From Streptomyces hygroscopicus subsp. hygroscopicus (GTDB lineage: Bacteria > Actinomycetota > Actinomycetes > Streptomycetales > Streptomycetaceae), in contig NZ_BSSM01000004.1 in assembly GCF_030269125.1 (NCBI RefSeq), forward strand, positions 186,001-250,000: DNA of 64,000 nt, written 5' to 3'. Position numbers and translations under genes: made by a program. Each line of letters opens with the position of its first letter. Position 1 is the stretch's first letter. Below, piece after piece: positions 16,684 to 26,922 of the stretch. The notes beneath the pieces were generated by a model. The model did not search any database. It saw only the letters and a list, made by a program, of their open reading frames with translations, and was not told where the DNA came from.

Positions 16684-17697
16684 ATGGAGCAGATGCTCGC
16701 CGCCCGGCTGCACATCCCCAGCCGCACCCTGCGGATCGAGGAGGTGGCGAAGCCCGTACCCGGTCCCGGCCAGGTGCTGGTGAAGGTGGAGGCCGCGGGC
16801 GTCTGCCTGTCGGACGTCCACCTGATCGACGGCACCCTCACGCCGCTGCTGCTGCGCGGCGACACGGTCACCCTGGGCCACGAGGTGTCCGGCACCATCG
16901 CGGAGACCGGGCCCGGCGTCACCCGCTGGACCCCGGGTCAGCGGGTCGTGCTGTACGCCGGCGAGATCCGCGACGGCGTCACGTACACCCGCGGCGTGGA
17001 CTACGACGGCGGCTGGGCCGAGTACGCGCTCTCCGCCGAGGGCGCCCTCACGGAGCTGCCCGCGTCCATCCCCTTCGACCAGGGCGCGATCATTCCGGAC
17101 GCGGTCTCCACGCCGTGGGGCGCGATCACCGTCACGGGCGCCGTGAAGCCCGCGGAGGCCGTCGGCGTCTGGGGCGTCGGCGGTCTCGGCGTCCACGCCG
17201 TCCAGCTGCTGCGGGCCGTCGGCGCGTGCCCCGTCGTCGCGGTCGACCCCAATCCCACCGCCCGCGAACGCGCCCTCGCCGCGGGGGCGGATCTGGCCCT
17301 CGACTCCGCCGACCCGGCGCTGCGCGAGCGGATCCGTGAGGCGACCGGCGGGGCCGGCCTCGCCGCAGCCTTCGACTTCGCCGGCGTGCCGGCCGTCCGC
17401 GAGCAGGCGCTGTCGGTGCTCGCGCCCAAGGGCCGGCTGGTTCTCGTGGGCCTGACCGACAAGCCGCTGACCGTCGCGGACGGCACCCGCTTCAGCTACC
17501 TCCAGCAGCAGATCCTCGGCCACTACGGCTCCGACATGCCGGTCGCGCTGCCGCAACTGCTGTCCCTGATCCAGGGCGGCCGGCTGGACTTCTCCGCGTC
17601 GATCAGCGGTGAACTCCCGCTGGCCAAGGCCGCCGAGGCGGTGGAGCGGCTGGAGAACAAGACCGGCGACCCGATCCGGTTGATCCTGCGCCCCTGA
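16684..17697 (+). CDS. Zinc-type alcohol dehydrogenase-like oxidoreductase (MDR superfamily)
   Basis: 337-aa medium-chain dehydrogenase. It keeps the catalytic-zinc region GVCLSDVHLIDG and GHEVSGTI, and the Rossmann motif GVWGVGGLGVHAVQL (about residues 159-173), but lacks the four-cysteine structural zinc lobe: that place reads YAGEIRDGVTYTRG. The ATG at 16684 has AAGGAGG upstream. Likely NAD(P)-dependent oxidation or reduction of an alcohol or aldehyde, under the divergent TetR. Confidence 0.9.
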   Translation: MEQMLAARLHIPSRTLRIEEVAKPVPGPGQVLVKVEAAGVCLSDVHLIDGTLTPLLLRGDTVTLGHEVSGTIAETGPGVTRWTPGQRVVLYAGEIRDGVTYTRGVDYDGGWAEYALSAEGALTELPASIPFDQGAIIPDAVSTPWGAITVTGAVKPAEAVGVWGVGGLGVHAVQLLRAVGACPVVAVDPNPTARERALAAGADLALDSADPALRERIREATGGAGLAAAFDFAGVPAVREQALSVLAPKGRLVLVGLTDKPLTVADGTRFSYLQQQILGHYGSDMPVALPQLLSLIQGGRLDFSASISGELPLAKAAEAVERLENKTGDPIRLILRP

Positions 17698-17840
17698 TCG
17701 GGTGCCGCCCGCACGGGTCGGAGTCCGCGCGCCGTCGAGCGCGCCGGTTCGGCCCGCGCGGGCGGCCTCGACCCGAGCCGGAGCCGAGCGCCGCGCTTCA
17801 GCCCCCGGCCGAGGCGTCGGCGCCGGTCCGCGCGGCGCCG

Positions 17841-18740
17841 CTACAGCTCGAACAGGCGCGCCGCGTTGTCGTGGCACACCGCGCGCAGCCAGTCGCGGCC
17901 CAGTTCCAGCCGCTCCAGGGCGTGGAGCTGGTGCAGGTAGGGGTAGGGGATGTTCGGGAAGTCGGAGCCGAGCAGGATGCGGTCACCGAGGTCGGCGAGG
18001 CGCGGCAGGTCCCGGCGCGGGAACGGCATGAAACCTTCGGTGAAGTCGGTGAACGCCATCGTCGTGTCGAGGCGCACCTGGTCGTACCGCTCGGCGAGAT
18101 CGAGGAACTCCGCGTACTCCGGCATGCCCATGTGCGCGACGATCAGCCGCAGTCCCGGATGGCGTGCCAGCACCCTCGCGACGGGTTCGGGGCCGGTGTG
18201 TTTGCCGGGCGCGGGCCCGGAGCCGCAGTGGATCACCACGGGGACACCGGCCTCGGCCAGCAGCCCCCATGTGCGCTGGAGCCGCCCGTCGGCCGGGTCG
18301 TACGCTCCGACCTGTACATGAGCCTTGAACACGCGCGCGCCTGCTTCGAGGGCCTCGCGGACGTACGCCTCGACGTCCGGCTCGGTGTAGAGGGTGGCGG
18401 TGTGCAGGCAGCCGGGGGTGCGGCGGGCGAAGTCGGACGCCCATCCGTTCAGCCACCTGGCCATGCCGGGCTTGTGGGGATAGAGCATCGCGGTGAAGGC
18501 CCTCACCCCGAACTCCCCGAGAAGGGCCGCCCGCTCCTCCTCCTGCCTGCGGTAGGTGATCGGCCACTTCAGCCCGCCGACCATCGGTCCGCTGGTGTCG
18601 AAGTAGTCCCAGACCTTGTGCAGGACGCGCTCCGGCATGAAGTGGGTGTGGACGTCGATCAGTCCGGGAAGACCGAGCCCGCGCCAGAACCGTCGTACTT
18701 CACCGGCCTCCTCGCCGAGGGCCGTGGGGGTGGAACTCAC
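17841..18740 (-). CDS. Amidohydrolase-2 family metal-dependent hydrolase/decarboxylase
   Basis: 299-aa TIM-barrel amidohydrolase. The metal-binding DVHTHFMP lies near residue 29; further His/Asp ligands appear in VVIHCGSG, IVAHMGMPE and LLGSDFPNIPYP. Members include ACMSD-like decarboxylases and lactone hydrolases; substrate unknown. GTG start at 18740 with a GAGGCGG ribosome site. It follows the thioesterase gene by 31 bp, so the two probably form one operon. Confidence 0.88.
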   Translation of the reverse strand: MSSTPTALGEEAGEVRRFWRGLGLPGLIDVHTHFMPERVLHKVWDYFDTSGPMVGGLKWPITYRRQEEERAALLGEFGVRAFTAMLYPHKPGMARWLNGWASDFARRTPGCLHTATLYTEPDVEAYVREALEAGARVFKAHVQVGAYDPADGRLQRTWGLLAEAGVPVVIHCGSGPAPGKHTGPEPVARVLARHPGLRLIVAHMGMPEYAEFLDLAERYDQVRLDTTMAFTDFTEGFMPFPRRDLPRLADLGDRILLGSDFPNIPYPYLHQLHALERLELGRDWLRAVCHDNAARLFEL

Positions 18741-18771
18741 CTGGTACCGCCTCTTTCCCCGAGCGGGCGCG

Positions 18772-19230
18772 TCACCGCGCGGGTCCGCCGATGCTGATCA
18801 GCGTCTGCTGGCCGTTGGCCACGAGCTTGCGTTCGCCGTCGTCCCGGACGCCGTGGACCTCCAACTGGCACACGGTCAGCGTCCGGCCGGACTTCAGGAC
18901 GGTCCCGATCGCCTCGATGTGGTCGCCGAGGGCGGGCGCGAGCAGGTTGATCTTGTATTCGACGGTGAGGACGTCGCACTCCTCGGGGAACAGCGTGAGT
19001 GCCGCATAGCCGCCGGCACTGTCCGCGATCGCGCTGGTGGCGCCGGCGTGGATGTAGCCGTGCTGCTGGGTCACCTCGGCACGGGCCGGGAGAACGATGT
19101 GCACCCGGCCCGGGGCGATCCTCGTGATCCGTGCACCGAGGTGGGCCATCAGGCCCTGCCGGTCGAAGCTGTCCTGGACGCGCTTGCGGACCGCGGGGCT
19201 CGCCTGCTCCAGGTGCGCCTGGTCTTCCAC
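18772..19230 (-). CDS. PaaI-type hotdog-fold acyl-CoA thioesterase
   Basis: 152-aa hotdog protein. The PaaI/YbgC-like active-site stretch QQHGYIHAGATSAIADSAGGYAA (about residues 59-81; the active-site acidic residue is Asp in IADSAGG) and the strand VLTVEYKINLLAPA are clear. The GTG at 19230 is chosen since AAGGAG lies nine nt upstream; translation upstream of it has no homology. First gene of a two-gene unit with the amidohydrolase. It probably cleaves an aryl- or acyl-CoA ester, fitting a small aromatic or cyclic acid pathway, but the substrate is not visible. Confidence 0.9.
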   Translation of the reverse strand: MEDQAHLEQASPAVRKRVQDSFDRQGLMAHLGARITRIAPGRVHIVLPARAEVTQQHGYIHAGATSAIADSAGGYAALTLFPEECDVLTVEYKINLLAPALGDHIEAIGTVLKSGRTLTVCQLEVHGVRDDGERKLVANGQQTLISIGGPAR

Positions 19231-19590
19231 GTCGCTGTTCTCCTTCGTGTCCGGATCGAGTGTGCCGAGCGGACCGGCCGGCCGGCCGGGTTCCACGAGC
19301 AGGAAGGCGCCCGATGGCGATCATCATCGCGCTGGACGCCCCGGCCGTCGAGGGCCGCGTGCTCACGACCGTCCGCGCGCGGGAACACGAACGGCGAGCA
19401 CCCGGAGGCGGAGGAGTGACAGGAGGTTCGGCAGGCTCCGGCGCGCTCCCCAGGGGGAGCGGCGCGGGTACGGGGCCGGCGCGTGTGGGCGGCCGTCCGC
19501 TGATCCAGAGGCGCTTCACCGGCGGGACTCCCGGCCGTCCCGCCGGGCCCCGGCCGTCCCGGGCCGTGCCCTGGCCGTCCCCACCCTCCT
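19231..19590. other. Gene-free stretch between ABC-F and thioesterase genes
   Basis: 360 bp with open frames on both strands, none resembling a protein family. It should hold the promoter of the thioesterase gene; no clear hexamers were recognised. Confidence 0.35.
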
Positions 19591-21258
<1,668 letters not shown>

Positions 21259-21334
21259 GGGTGTGCGTCCCAGGTGATCGGTGGTCGGCCCGCCGGGCAC
21301 AGGGCCTCGGGCGGGCCATGTCACACGCCGGGGT

Positions 21335-22972
21335 TCACACCGCGGGGGCTCCCGTCTCCCGCAGCGTTCCGTCGGCCAGCCGCAGCCAGCGGTTCACCCC
21401 GATCGCCGCGAGGAACCGCTCGTCGTGGCTGACCACCATGAACGCCCCCTGGTAGGCGTTGAGCGCGCTCTCCAGCTGGCCCACGCTGACCAGGTCGAGG
21501 TTGTTGGTCGGCTCGTCGAGCAGGAGCAGGTGGGGAGCCGGTTCGGCGCACAGCACGCAGGCGAGGGTGGCCCGCAGCCGTTCGCCGCCGGAGAGGGCAC
21601 CGGCCGGCAGGTGCGCCCGAGCGCCCCGGAAGAGGAAGCGGGCGAGCAGGTTCATCCGCTCCGCCTCGGGCCGCTCCGGGGCGAAGGCGGCGAAGTTCTC
21701 CGCCACGGTGCGGTCCAGATCCAGCAGGTCCAGGCGCTGCGAGAGGTAGGCGATCCGGCCGTCGCCGCGCCTGATCTCCCCGCCGCACGGGGTGAGGTCG
21801 CCCGTGACCAGTCGCAACAGGGTCGTCTTGCCCGCGCCGTTGGGCCCGGTCAGCGCGATGCGCTCGGGGCCGCGAACGCTCATGTCGACGCCTCCGTCGG
21901 CGAACACGGCCCGGTCGGCGAGGCGCACCTGCATTCCTTCGCCGAGGAAGAGGTCGCGTCCGGCGGGCACATGGGTGTCGGGCAGTTCCAGGGTGAGCCG
22001 CTGCTCGTCGCGCAGCGCGCGTCCGGCCTCGTCGAGCCGGGCCTTGGCCTCGCTGACGCGGGACGCGTGCATCTGTCCCGCCCGGCCCGCGGACTCCTGC
22101 GCGCCGCGCTTCATGTTGCCGGCGAAGATGCGGGGCAGTCCGGCGTTCTTGAGGTTGCGGGCCGCGTTGCTCGCCCGGCGCTCGGCCCGTTCACGGGCCT
22201 GCTGCATCTCCCTCTTCTCGCGCTTGAGTTCCTGCTCGGCGTTGCGGACGTTCTTCTCGGCGGCCTCCCGCTCCGCGCGTACGGCCTCCTCGTACTCGCC
22301 GAAGCGGCCGCCGTACAGGCGCAGTTCGTCGCTGCCGAGTTCGGCGATGCGCTCCATACGGTCGAGCAGCGCCCGGTCGTGGCTGACCAGCAGCAGACAG
22401 CCGGTGAAGTCGTCGAGCACGTCGTAGAGCCTGTGGCGGGCCGCCAGATCGAGGTTGTTGGTGGGCTCGTCGAGCAGCAGCACGTCGGGGCGCCTGAGCA
22501 ACTGGGCGGCGAGGCCGAGGGAGACGATCTGGCCGCCGCTGAGCGTGCTCAGGCGGCGGTCCAGGGACAGATCGGCCAGCCCCAGGCGATCGAGCTGGGC
22601 GCGGGTGCGTTCCTCGATGTCCCAGTCGTCGCCGATGGTGGTGAAATGCTCCTCGCTCACGTCCCCGGCCTCGACGGCGTCCAGGGCGCGGACGACCTCG
22701 GCGATGCCGAGCACCTCGGCGACGGTGAGGCCGGCGGTCAGGGGCAGGCTCTGCGGGAGATGCCCCAGCGTCCCGCTGACCGACAACGAGCCGGTGGCGG
22801 GCCTCAGTTCACCGGCGATCAGCTTGAGCAGCGTGCTCTTGCCGGAGCCGTTGGGTGCGACCAGGCCCGTGCGGCCGGTGGTCAGCGTGAAGGACAGGTC
22901 GCGAAAGACCGGCGTGTCGTCCGGCCAGGCGAAGGAGAGATGAGAGCAGACGACGGCGGCGTCGGACATCAA
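21335..22972 (-). CDS. ABC-F family ATPase, copy B
   Basis: 545-aa twin-ABC ATPase. Domain 1: Walker A APNGSGKST, signature LSGGQIVSLGLAAQL, Walker B LLLDEPTNNLDL. Domain 2: Walker A GPNGAGKTT, signature LSGGERLRATL, Walker B LLLDEPTNNLDL. The interdomain linker (about residues 225-320) is long and strongly charged (REAAEKNVRNAEQELKREKR). It is diverged from copy A rather than a recent duplicate. Start ATG at 22972 with an AGGTCTCC-rich region and AAGGAG upstream (a second ATG follows). Preceded by a 400-bp leader with several hairpins. Confidence 0.93.
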   Translation of the reverse strand: MMSDAAVVCSHLSFAWPDDTPVFRDLSFTLTTGRTGLVAPNGSGKSTLLKLIAGELRPATGSLSVSGTLGHLPQSLPLTAGLTVAEVLGIAEVVRALDAVEAGDVSEEHFTTIGDDWDIEERTRAQLDRLGLADLSLDRRLSTLSGGQIVSLGLAAQLLRRPDVLLLDEPTNNLDLAARHRLYDVLDDFTGCLLLVSHDRALLDRMERIAELGSDELRLYGGRFGEYEEAVRAEREAAEKNVRNAEQELKREKREMQQARERAERRASNAARNLKNAGLPRIFAGNMKRGAQESAGRAGQMHASRVSEAKARLDEAGRALRDEQRLTLELPDTHVPAGRDLFLGEGMQVRLADRAVFADGGVDMSVRGPERIALTGPNGAGKTTLLRLVTGDLTPCGGEIRRGDGRIAYLSQRLDLLDLDRTVAENFAAFAPERPEAERMNLLARFLFRGARAHLPAGALSGGERLRATLACVLCAEPAPHLLLLDEPTNNLDLVSVGQLESALNAYQGAFMVVSHDERFLAAIGVNRWLRLADGTLRETGAPAV

Positions 22973-23380
22973 GGAGACCTCGAAGGGAATGAGGGCAGGG
23001 TCGTGCGAACCTCTGCCTTGGGCAGACGTGGGAAAAGGGGTACGACGAAACGGACCACGTCGGCAGCGCTCCCGAGCGCCGGCCGGTGGCCGTCAGGTCC
23101 GGGTCTCACCCGGAGATGTCGTCTTCACCCACCACGTCTGCGACTCCTCGATCACACGGTCCAGGTCGCCCACAGCGTAACAAAAGACGGGCCGGCCACG
23201 CACGATGCGACGGCGCGGGACGTGCTGCGGCATGGTGCGCGGCCGGGACCGTCCGCGCGCCGGCCGGTATGTCGTACAACCACCAACCACCCTTGATCGT
23301 CGAGGAGTTGTGATCAGGCGGCCCGCTGATGAGCGGGCCGCCCGGCCACCCGACCTGACCGCTTCTCACCTGGAGATGTC
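22973..23380 (-). promoter_or_regulatory. Structured leader of the ABC-F pair
   Basis: 400 bp without a conserved gene, between the ABC-F start and the divergent secreted-protein start. On the minus strand three short hairpins follow each other: 23099-23113 (CCGGGT/ACCCGG, loop GAG), 23066-23079 (GCGCTC/GAGCGC) and 23012-23026 (TCTGCC/GGCAGA). The first lies inside the last codons of a possible leader frame ending at 23093. The order suggests attenuation, but the leader start codon is not defined. Confidence 0.35.
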
Positions 23381-24720
23381 ATGAGAGCCGACTCCGTGCG
23401 CCGCGCACTGCGGCTCGGAGCCCGTACGACGCTCGCCGCCGGACTCGTCACCCTGGCGCTCACCACCGCTCCCGCGTTCGCCGGGACCCAGGAGACGGAC
23501 CAACTCTGGATCACCGCCCCCTACGAGCCGACCCTGCCGCTCGGCATCGACGGCGGGACACCGCTGACCCGCACGCTCGACGTCCGGCTCAACCACGACA
23601 ACGCCCACTTCACGGTCACCGGCGGCCGGCTCGTCGTGGACGCCTCCGGTCTCGCCGGCGTCGCCGAGATCACCTGGCCGGACAACTGCGCACCGAGCGG
23701 CGCGACCGCGGTGTGCGACGTGCCCGAAGTGCCGGTGACCGGGACCACCGGCGGCGAGGTGCATCTCCAGGTCCGCGCGGCCGACGGGGCGGTCGTCGGG
23801 GCGCGGGGCCGGGTGACCTTCGAGGCGACGGCCACCGGCGGCCCGGACGGTACGCTCACCGCCCCCCAGGACAGCTTCGACACCACGGTCACGGTCGCGT
23901 CGGGGCCCGACCTCGGGCTCACGACCGGCGGCGACATCGAACACGCCCAGCCGGGCAGCAGGCAGACGCTCCCCTTCACGCTCACCCATCACGGCAACGA
24001 GACCGCGCACGGCTTCACCGTCACGATGACGGCCTCCTACGGGCTGCGGTACGCCAACCGGTACGACGCCTGCGTCTACACGACGTCGAGCGGGGACGAA
24101 TACGCTCCGATGTCGTACGCGACCTGCACCTTCGACCGGGACCTCGCCCCGGGAGCCTCCTTCGGACTCCCCGAGCCGCTACAGGTCGAGCTGACCCGGC
24201 AGGCGCTCCGGGAGCGGTTGGACATCTCGGCGCAGCCGCTCGGCGCGACCGACCTCGGGGCTACGACGACTATGCGGCGCTGGGAATCGGTGCCGACAAC
24301 ACCGCCGACTTCTCGGTGACCGGCGCGGCGGTCACGGGCGCCGCGGGCGAGACGGTCACCGCGCCGCTCACCTTCAGGAACGACGGCCCCGGCTGGCTCG
24401 GCAACCTGGGCTCCGGGGACCCGGTCGCCGTGGTCCGGCTGACCGTTCCGCCCGGCACCACGGTCACGGGCGCGCCGGCGGACTGCGCCCCGCGGACCCT
24501 GTCCGGCGGCTCCTACCCGAACCGCGCGGGCGCCCCGCGCTACGACTGCGCGCTTCCGTACTGGGTGCTGGAGAACACGGAGCGCTCCTTCGCCTTCGAG
24601 CTGCGGATCGACACGGTGGTGCCGGGAGCGACGGGGGAGGTCGGCGTCCATCCCCCCTTCGGCGAGTTCCCCCACGACCCGGACGGGACGAACAACACAG
24701 CCGTCCTCGCCGTGAACTAG
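23381..24720 (+). pseudogene. Secreted protein with one-base frameshift
   Basis: A secreted protein split by one frameshift. The first frame (from the ATG at 23381, GGAG upstream) begins with a Tat/Sec-like signal peptide (ARTTLAAGLVTLALTTAPAFAG, cut after about residue 35) and then beta-rich, DUF11/CARDB-like sequence. At 24257-24260 four G bases stand where five would keep the frame (DLG then GYDDYAALGIG). After that point the second frame carries on normally (AGETVTAPLTFRNDGPGWLG) and ends PDGTNNTAVLAVN at 24720, a typical repeat end. The whole would be about 446 aa. It may be a true mutation or a homopolymer sequencing error. Confidence 0.75.
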
Positions 24721-24771
24721 CACAACGGTCGAGGGCGTTGCCCAAGCCTGCGGGAGCCGGCCGGCCGTCGG

Positions 24772-24813
24772 GCCGGGAGGGCCGATCGTCGTCCGTGGCG
24801 ACGCCCTCCCGGC
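24772..24813. terminator. Bidirectional hairpin between convergent genes
   Basis: 11-bp perfect stem GCCGGGAGGGC/GCCCTCCCGGC with a 20-nt loop, 51 bp after the secreted-protein gene and facing the convergent SMP-30-like gene. Confidence 0.55.
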
Positions 24814-24925
24814 AGGGCCCGCCGTGCTCGGGCGGTAGGTGACTCCGGGCGCCCTCCGGGAACGTCCGGAGACCGGCGCCGACGGCGAGCGGCAGGGGGG
24901 CGTCGCCCTCGCCCGGGTGGGGGAG

Positions 24926-25912
24926 TCAGCGCAGTGGCAGGCTTTCCAGGGTGAACACCGGGCTGGTCAGCGGAGCACCGTACAGATACGTGTCCATCTG
25001 GGAGTTGGTCACCAGCAGCCGGTCCCCGCTCACGGCGACGCCGGTGAGTGTGTCGGCCCCCGGGTAGGTGCGTTCGGAGACGACGGTGGCCCGGGTTCCG
25101 TCGTCGGAGAGCCGTACCGTGGCGATCTCGTTGTTCACGGAGCGGGCGATGTACAGGGTGCTTCCTCGCAGCACCATGCCGTCGGCACTGGGCAGGGGCG
25201 GCGCGTCGATCGTGCGGACCTCGCCGGTCGCGAGGGTGAGCCGGTAGAGCGCGCCGCTGTACCAGTAGCCGATGATCAGGTACCTGCCGTCGGGGGTGGC
25301 GACGATGCCGTTGCCGTTGGACTGGCCGGTCACGTAGTCCGGCAGGTGGTAGGCCGCCTTCAGGGTCCGGTGGGCGCCGGTGGCGGGGGCGTTCACCTCG
25401 GCGGCCGGTATCCGGTAGACCACGGCACGGAGGGAGTCGGTGACGTAGACGTCGCCGTCGGGGGCGACGGCCGCGTCGTTGACGAGGGTCGGCTCGCCCG
25501 TCTCGGGCACGGTGTAGGAGGCGACGGGCTTCCCGGTGTCGGTGTAGACGAAGAAGCGTCCGGTGAAGGCGCCGGCGACCAGCAGGCGGTTACCGGCGAT
25601 CTTGATCCCGGTGGCCTGGGTGCGGCCGTCCCGGCCGCCGGGGAGGAAGGGGTCGAGCGTCTTCGCCCCGGGGCGTCCGCGGTAGACCGTGCCGTCGTCG
25701 ATGCTGGTGGTGTAGACGTAGTGGTGGTCGGCCGCGACGCTTTCGGGGAAGGCGTCGTCGCCGTTGACCGTGATCGTGGAGCCGCCGTCCTGGTGGTCAC
25801 GAGCCGGCGCGGCGGTGGCGGAGGCCGTGAGGGCGGCCAGTGCGGCGGACGTCGCGGTGAGCGTGAGGAGCGCGCGCCGCCAGGTGGGGTGTGCGGTGGT
25901 GCTGGGGGACAT
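24926..25912 (-). CDS. Secreted SMP-30/gluconolactonase-like beta-propeller protein
   Basis: 328-aa exported protein. The ATG at 25912 starts a Tat/Sec-like signal peptide (WRRALLTLTATSAALAALTASATAA, about residues 11-35, ending with an AXA site). The mature part has propeller blades typical of SMP-30-like lactonases: NDAAVAPDGDVYVTDS, NGNGIVATPDGRYLIIG, LPSADGMVLRGSTLYIARS and VNNEIATVRL. In the family Glu/Asn/Asp residues at the blade ends bind a metal. It is divergent from the HxlR gene across a 285-bp region with a paired repeat, making it the probable target of that regulator. Confidence 0.88.
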   Translation of the reverse strand: MSPSTTAHPTWRRALLTLTATSAALAALTASATAAPARDHQDGGSTITVNGDDAFPESVAADHHYVYTTSIDDGTVYRGRPGAKTLDPFLPGGRDGRTQATGIKIAGNRLLVAGAFTGRFFVYTDTGKPVASYTVPETGEPTLVNDAAVAPDGDVYVTDSLRAVVYRIPAAEVNAPATGAHRTLKAAYHLPDYVTGQSNGNGIVATPDGRYLIIGYWYSGALYRLTLATGEVRTIDAPPLPSADGMVLRGSTLYIARSVNNEIATVRLSDDGTRATVVSERTYPGADTLTGVAVSGDRLLVTNSQMDTYLYGAPLTSPVFTLESLPLR

Positions 25913-26131
25913 CGTGGTGGACCTTTCCGGTCGGCTCGAAGTGATGTGTCCGTGCGGCCTGGTGGGCGAAGCCGTGGGCGCGGACCCGGCGGGACGCTGT
26001 CCGGACCGGGGTTCGCGGACCCGCCGTTTCGGGAAGCCCGGTGCCCGCACTCCTCGGCCGCGGCAGGCGAGGGCATGGGCGGTCTCCCCTTTCGGCCGCT
26101 GCTTTCCGCGGCGGGCGCTACCCACCCTGAC

Positions 26132-26179
26132 GTGGTAACTCTCCAAAAGGAAGGAGCCACTTTTTGGTAAGGTTGCCAC
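26132..26179. promoter_or_regulatory. Inverted repeat, HxlR/SMP-30 intergenic operator
   Basis: Left arm GTGGTAACTCTCCAAAA (26132-26148); complement of the right arm GTGGCAACCTTACCAAAA (26162-26179). Spaced by 13 bp and about 20 bp upstream of the HxlR GTG start. A good candidate for binding by a dimeric regulator that controls both divergent genes. Confidence 0.6.
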
Positions 26180-26197
26180 CTGTCGGGAAGGAACGAG

Positions 26198-26611
26198 GTG
26201 AAGGCTGTGGCGACAGCGAAGACTGTGACTCGGGCGACATCGGCATGGGACCCGTACGAGCGCGGCTGTCCATCGCGGGACCTGCTCGACCGGATCGGCG
26301 ACAAGTGGTCGATCCTCGTGCTCGGCGAACTCGCCGAGCACGGGACGTCCCGGTTCTCCCATCTGCGCAAGCGGCTGTCGGGGGTGAGCGAGAAGATGCT
26401 CACCCAGACGCTGCGCGGGCTCGAACGCGACGGCCTGGTCCTGCGGACGGTCCACCCGGAGGTACCGGTGCGGGTGGAGTACGAACTGACTCCGCTGGGC
26501 GTGACGCTCCGCGAACCCCTGAAAGCACTCACGGCGTGGTCGTTGCGGCACACGGAGGAGGTCCTCGCCGCCCGCAAGGAGTACGACGCCCGCGCCGGCC
26601 GGGCCGGCTGA
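26198..26611 (+). CDS. HxlR-family transcriptional regulator
   Basis: 137-aa winged-helix regulator. HxlR hallmarks are [25 protein letters not shown]-like (residues 24-47; Cys24 is the typical redox- or ligand-sensing cysteine), [29 protein letters not shown] and [9 protein letters not shown]. GTG at 26198 with GGAAGGAA upstream. It most likely controls itself and the divergent secreted propeller gene. Confidence 0.93.
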   Translation: [137 protein letters not shown]

Positions 26612-26712
26612 CACCGGGTACGCCGCGTCCCACCGTCGCGGAGGAGCACGTCCATGGACGGGACCCGCTCCCCGACGCCGGCCGGCTCACGGGAAGCGCC
26701 GGATCGGGGTGA

Positions 26713-26871
26713 TCAGCGGCTTCCTCGGCGCGGTGCACGCGCTGCCCCGCGTACCCACCGGGTCAGGTCGACCTCCGCGCTGCGCTTCGGGTCCGCCTCG
26801 TGGCCGCGGTCGAGCGCCGCGGTGAACTCCTCGCCCGGGACGGCGGGCACGACCTCTTCGTCATGGTCCAT
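26713..26871 (-). CDS. Possible small protein downstream of SpoIIE phosphatase gene
   Basis: A 52-codon frame starting at ATG 26871, MDHDEEVVPAVPGEEFTAAL, ending in an arginine-rich tail. It lies 51 bp after the phosphatase gene in the same direction. The composition (acidic N-terminus, RGHEADPKRSAEVDLTRW centre) looks protein-like, but there is no well-placed ribosome site and I recognise no family. The rest of 26612-26922 shows nothing else. Confidence 0.25.
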   Translation of the reverse strand: MDHDEEVVPAVPGEEFTAALDRGHEADPKRSAEVDLTRWVRGAARAPRRGSR

Positions 26872-26922
26872 GGACGGCGGGCCGGCACCCCCTCGCTCCT
26901 GCCGGAAGCGCGTGACCGTTCC

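Noticed and set aside
21281..23296. Plus-strand 671-codon frame opposite the ABC-F gene
   Set aside because: Mirror frame of the ABC-F copy B gene without recognisable domains.
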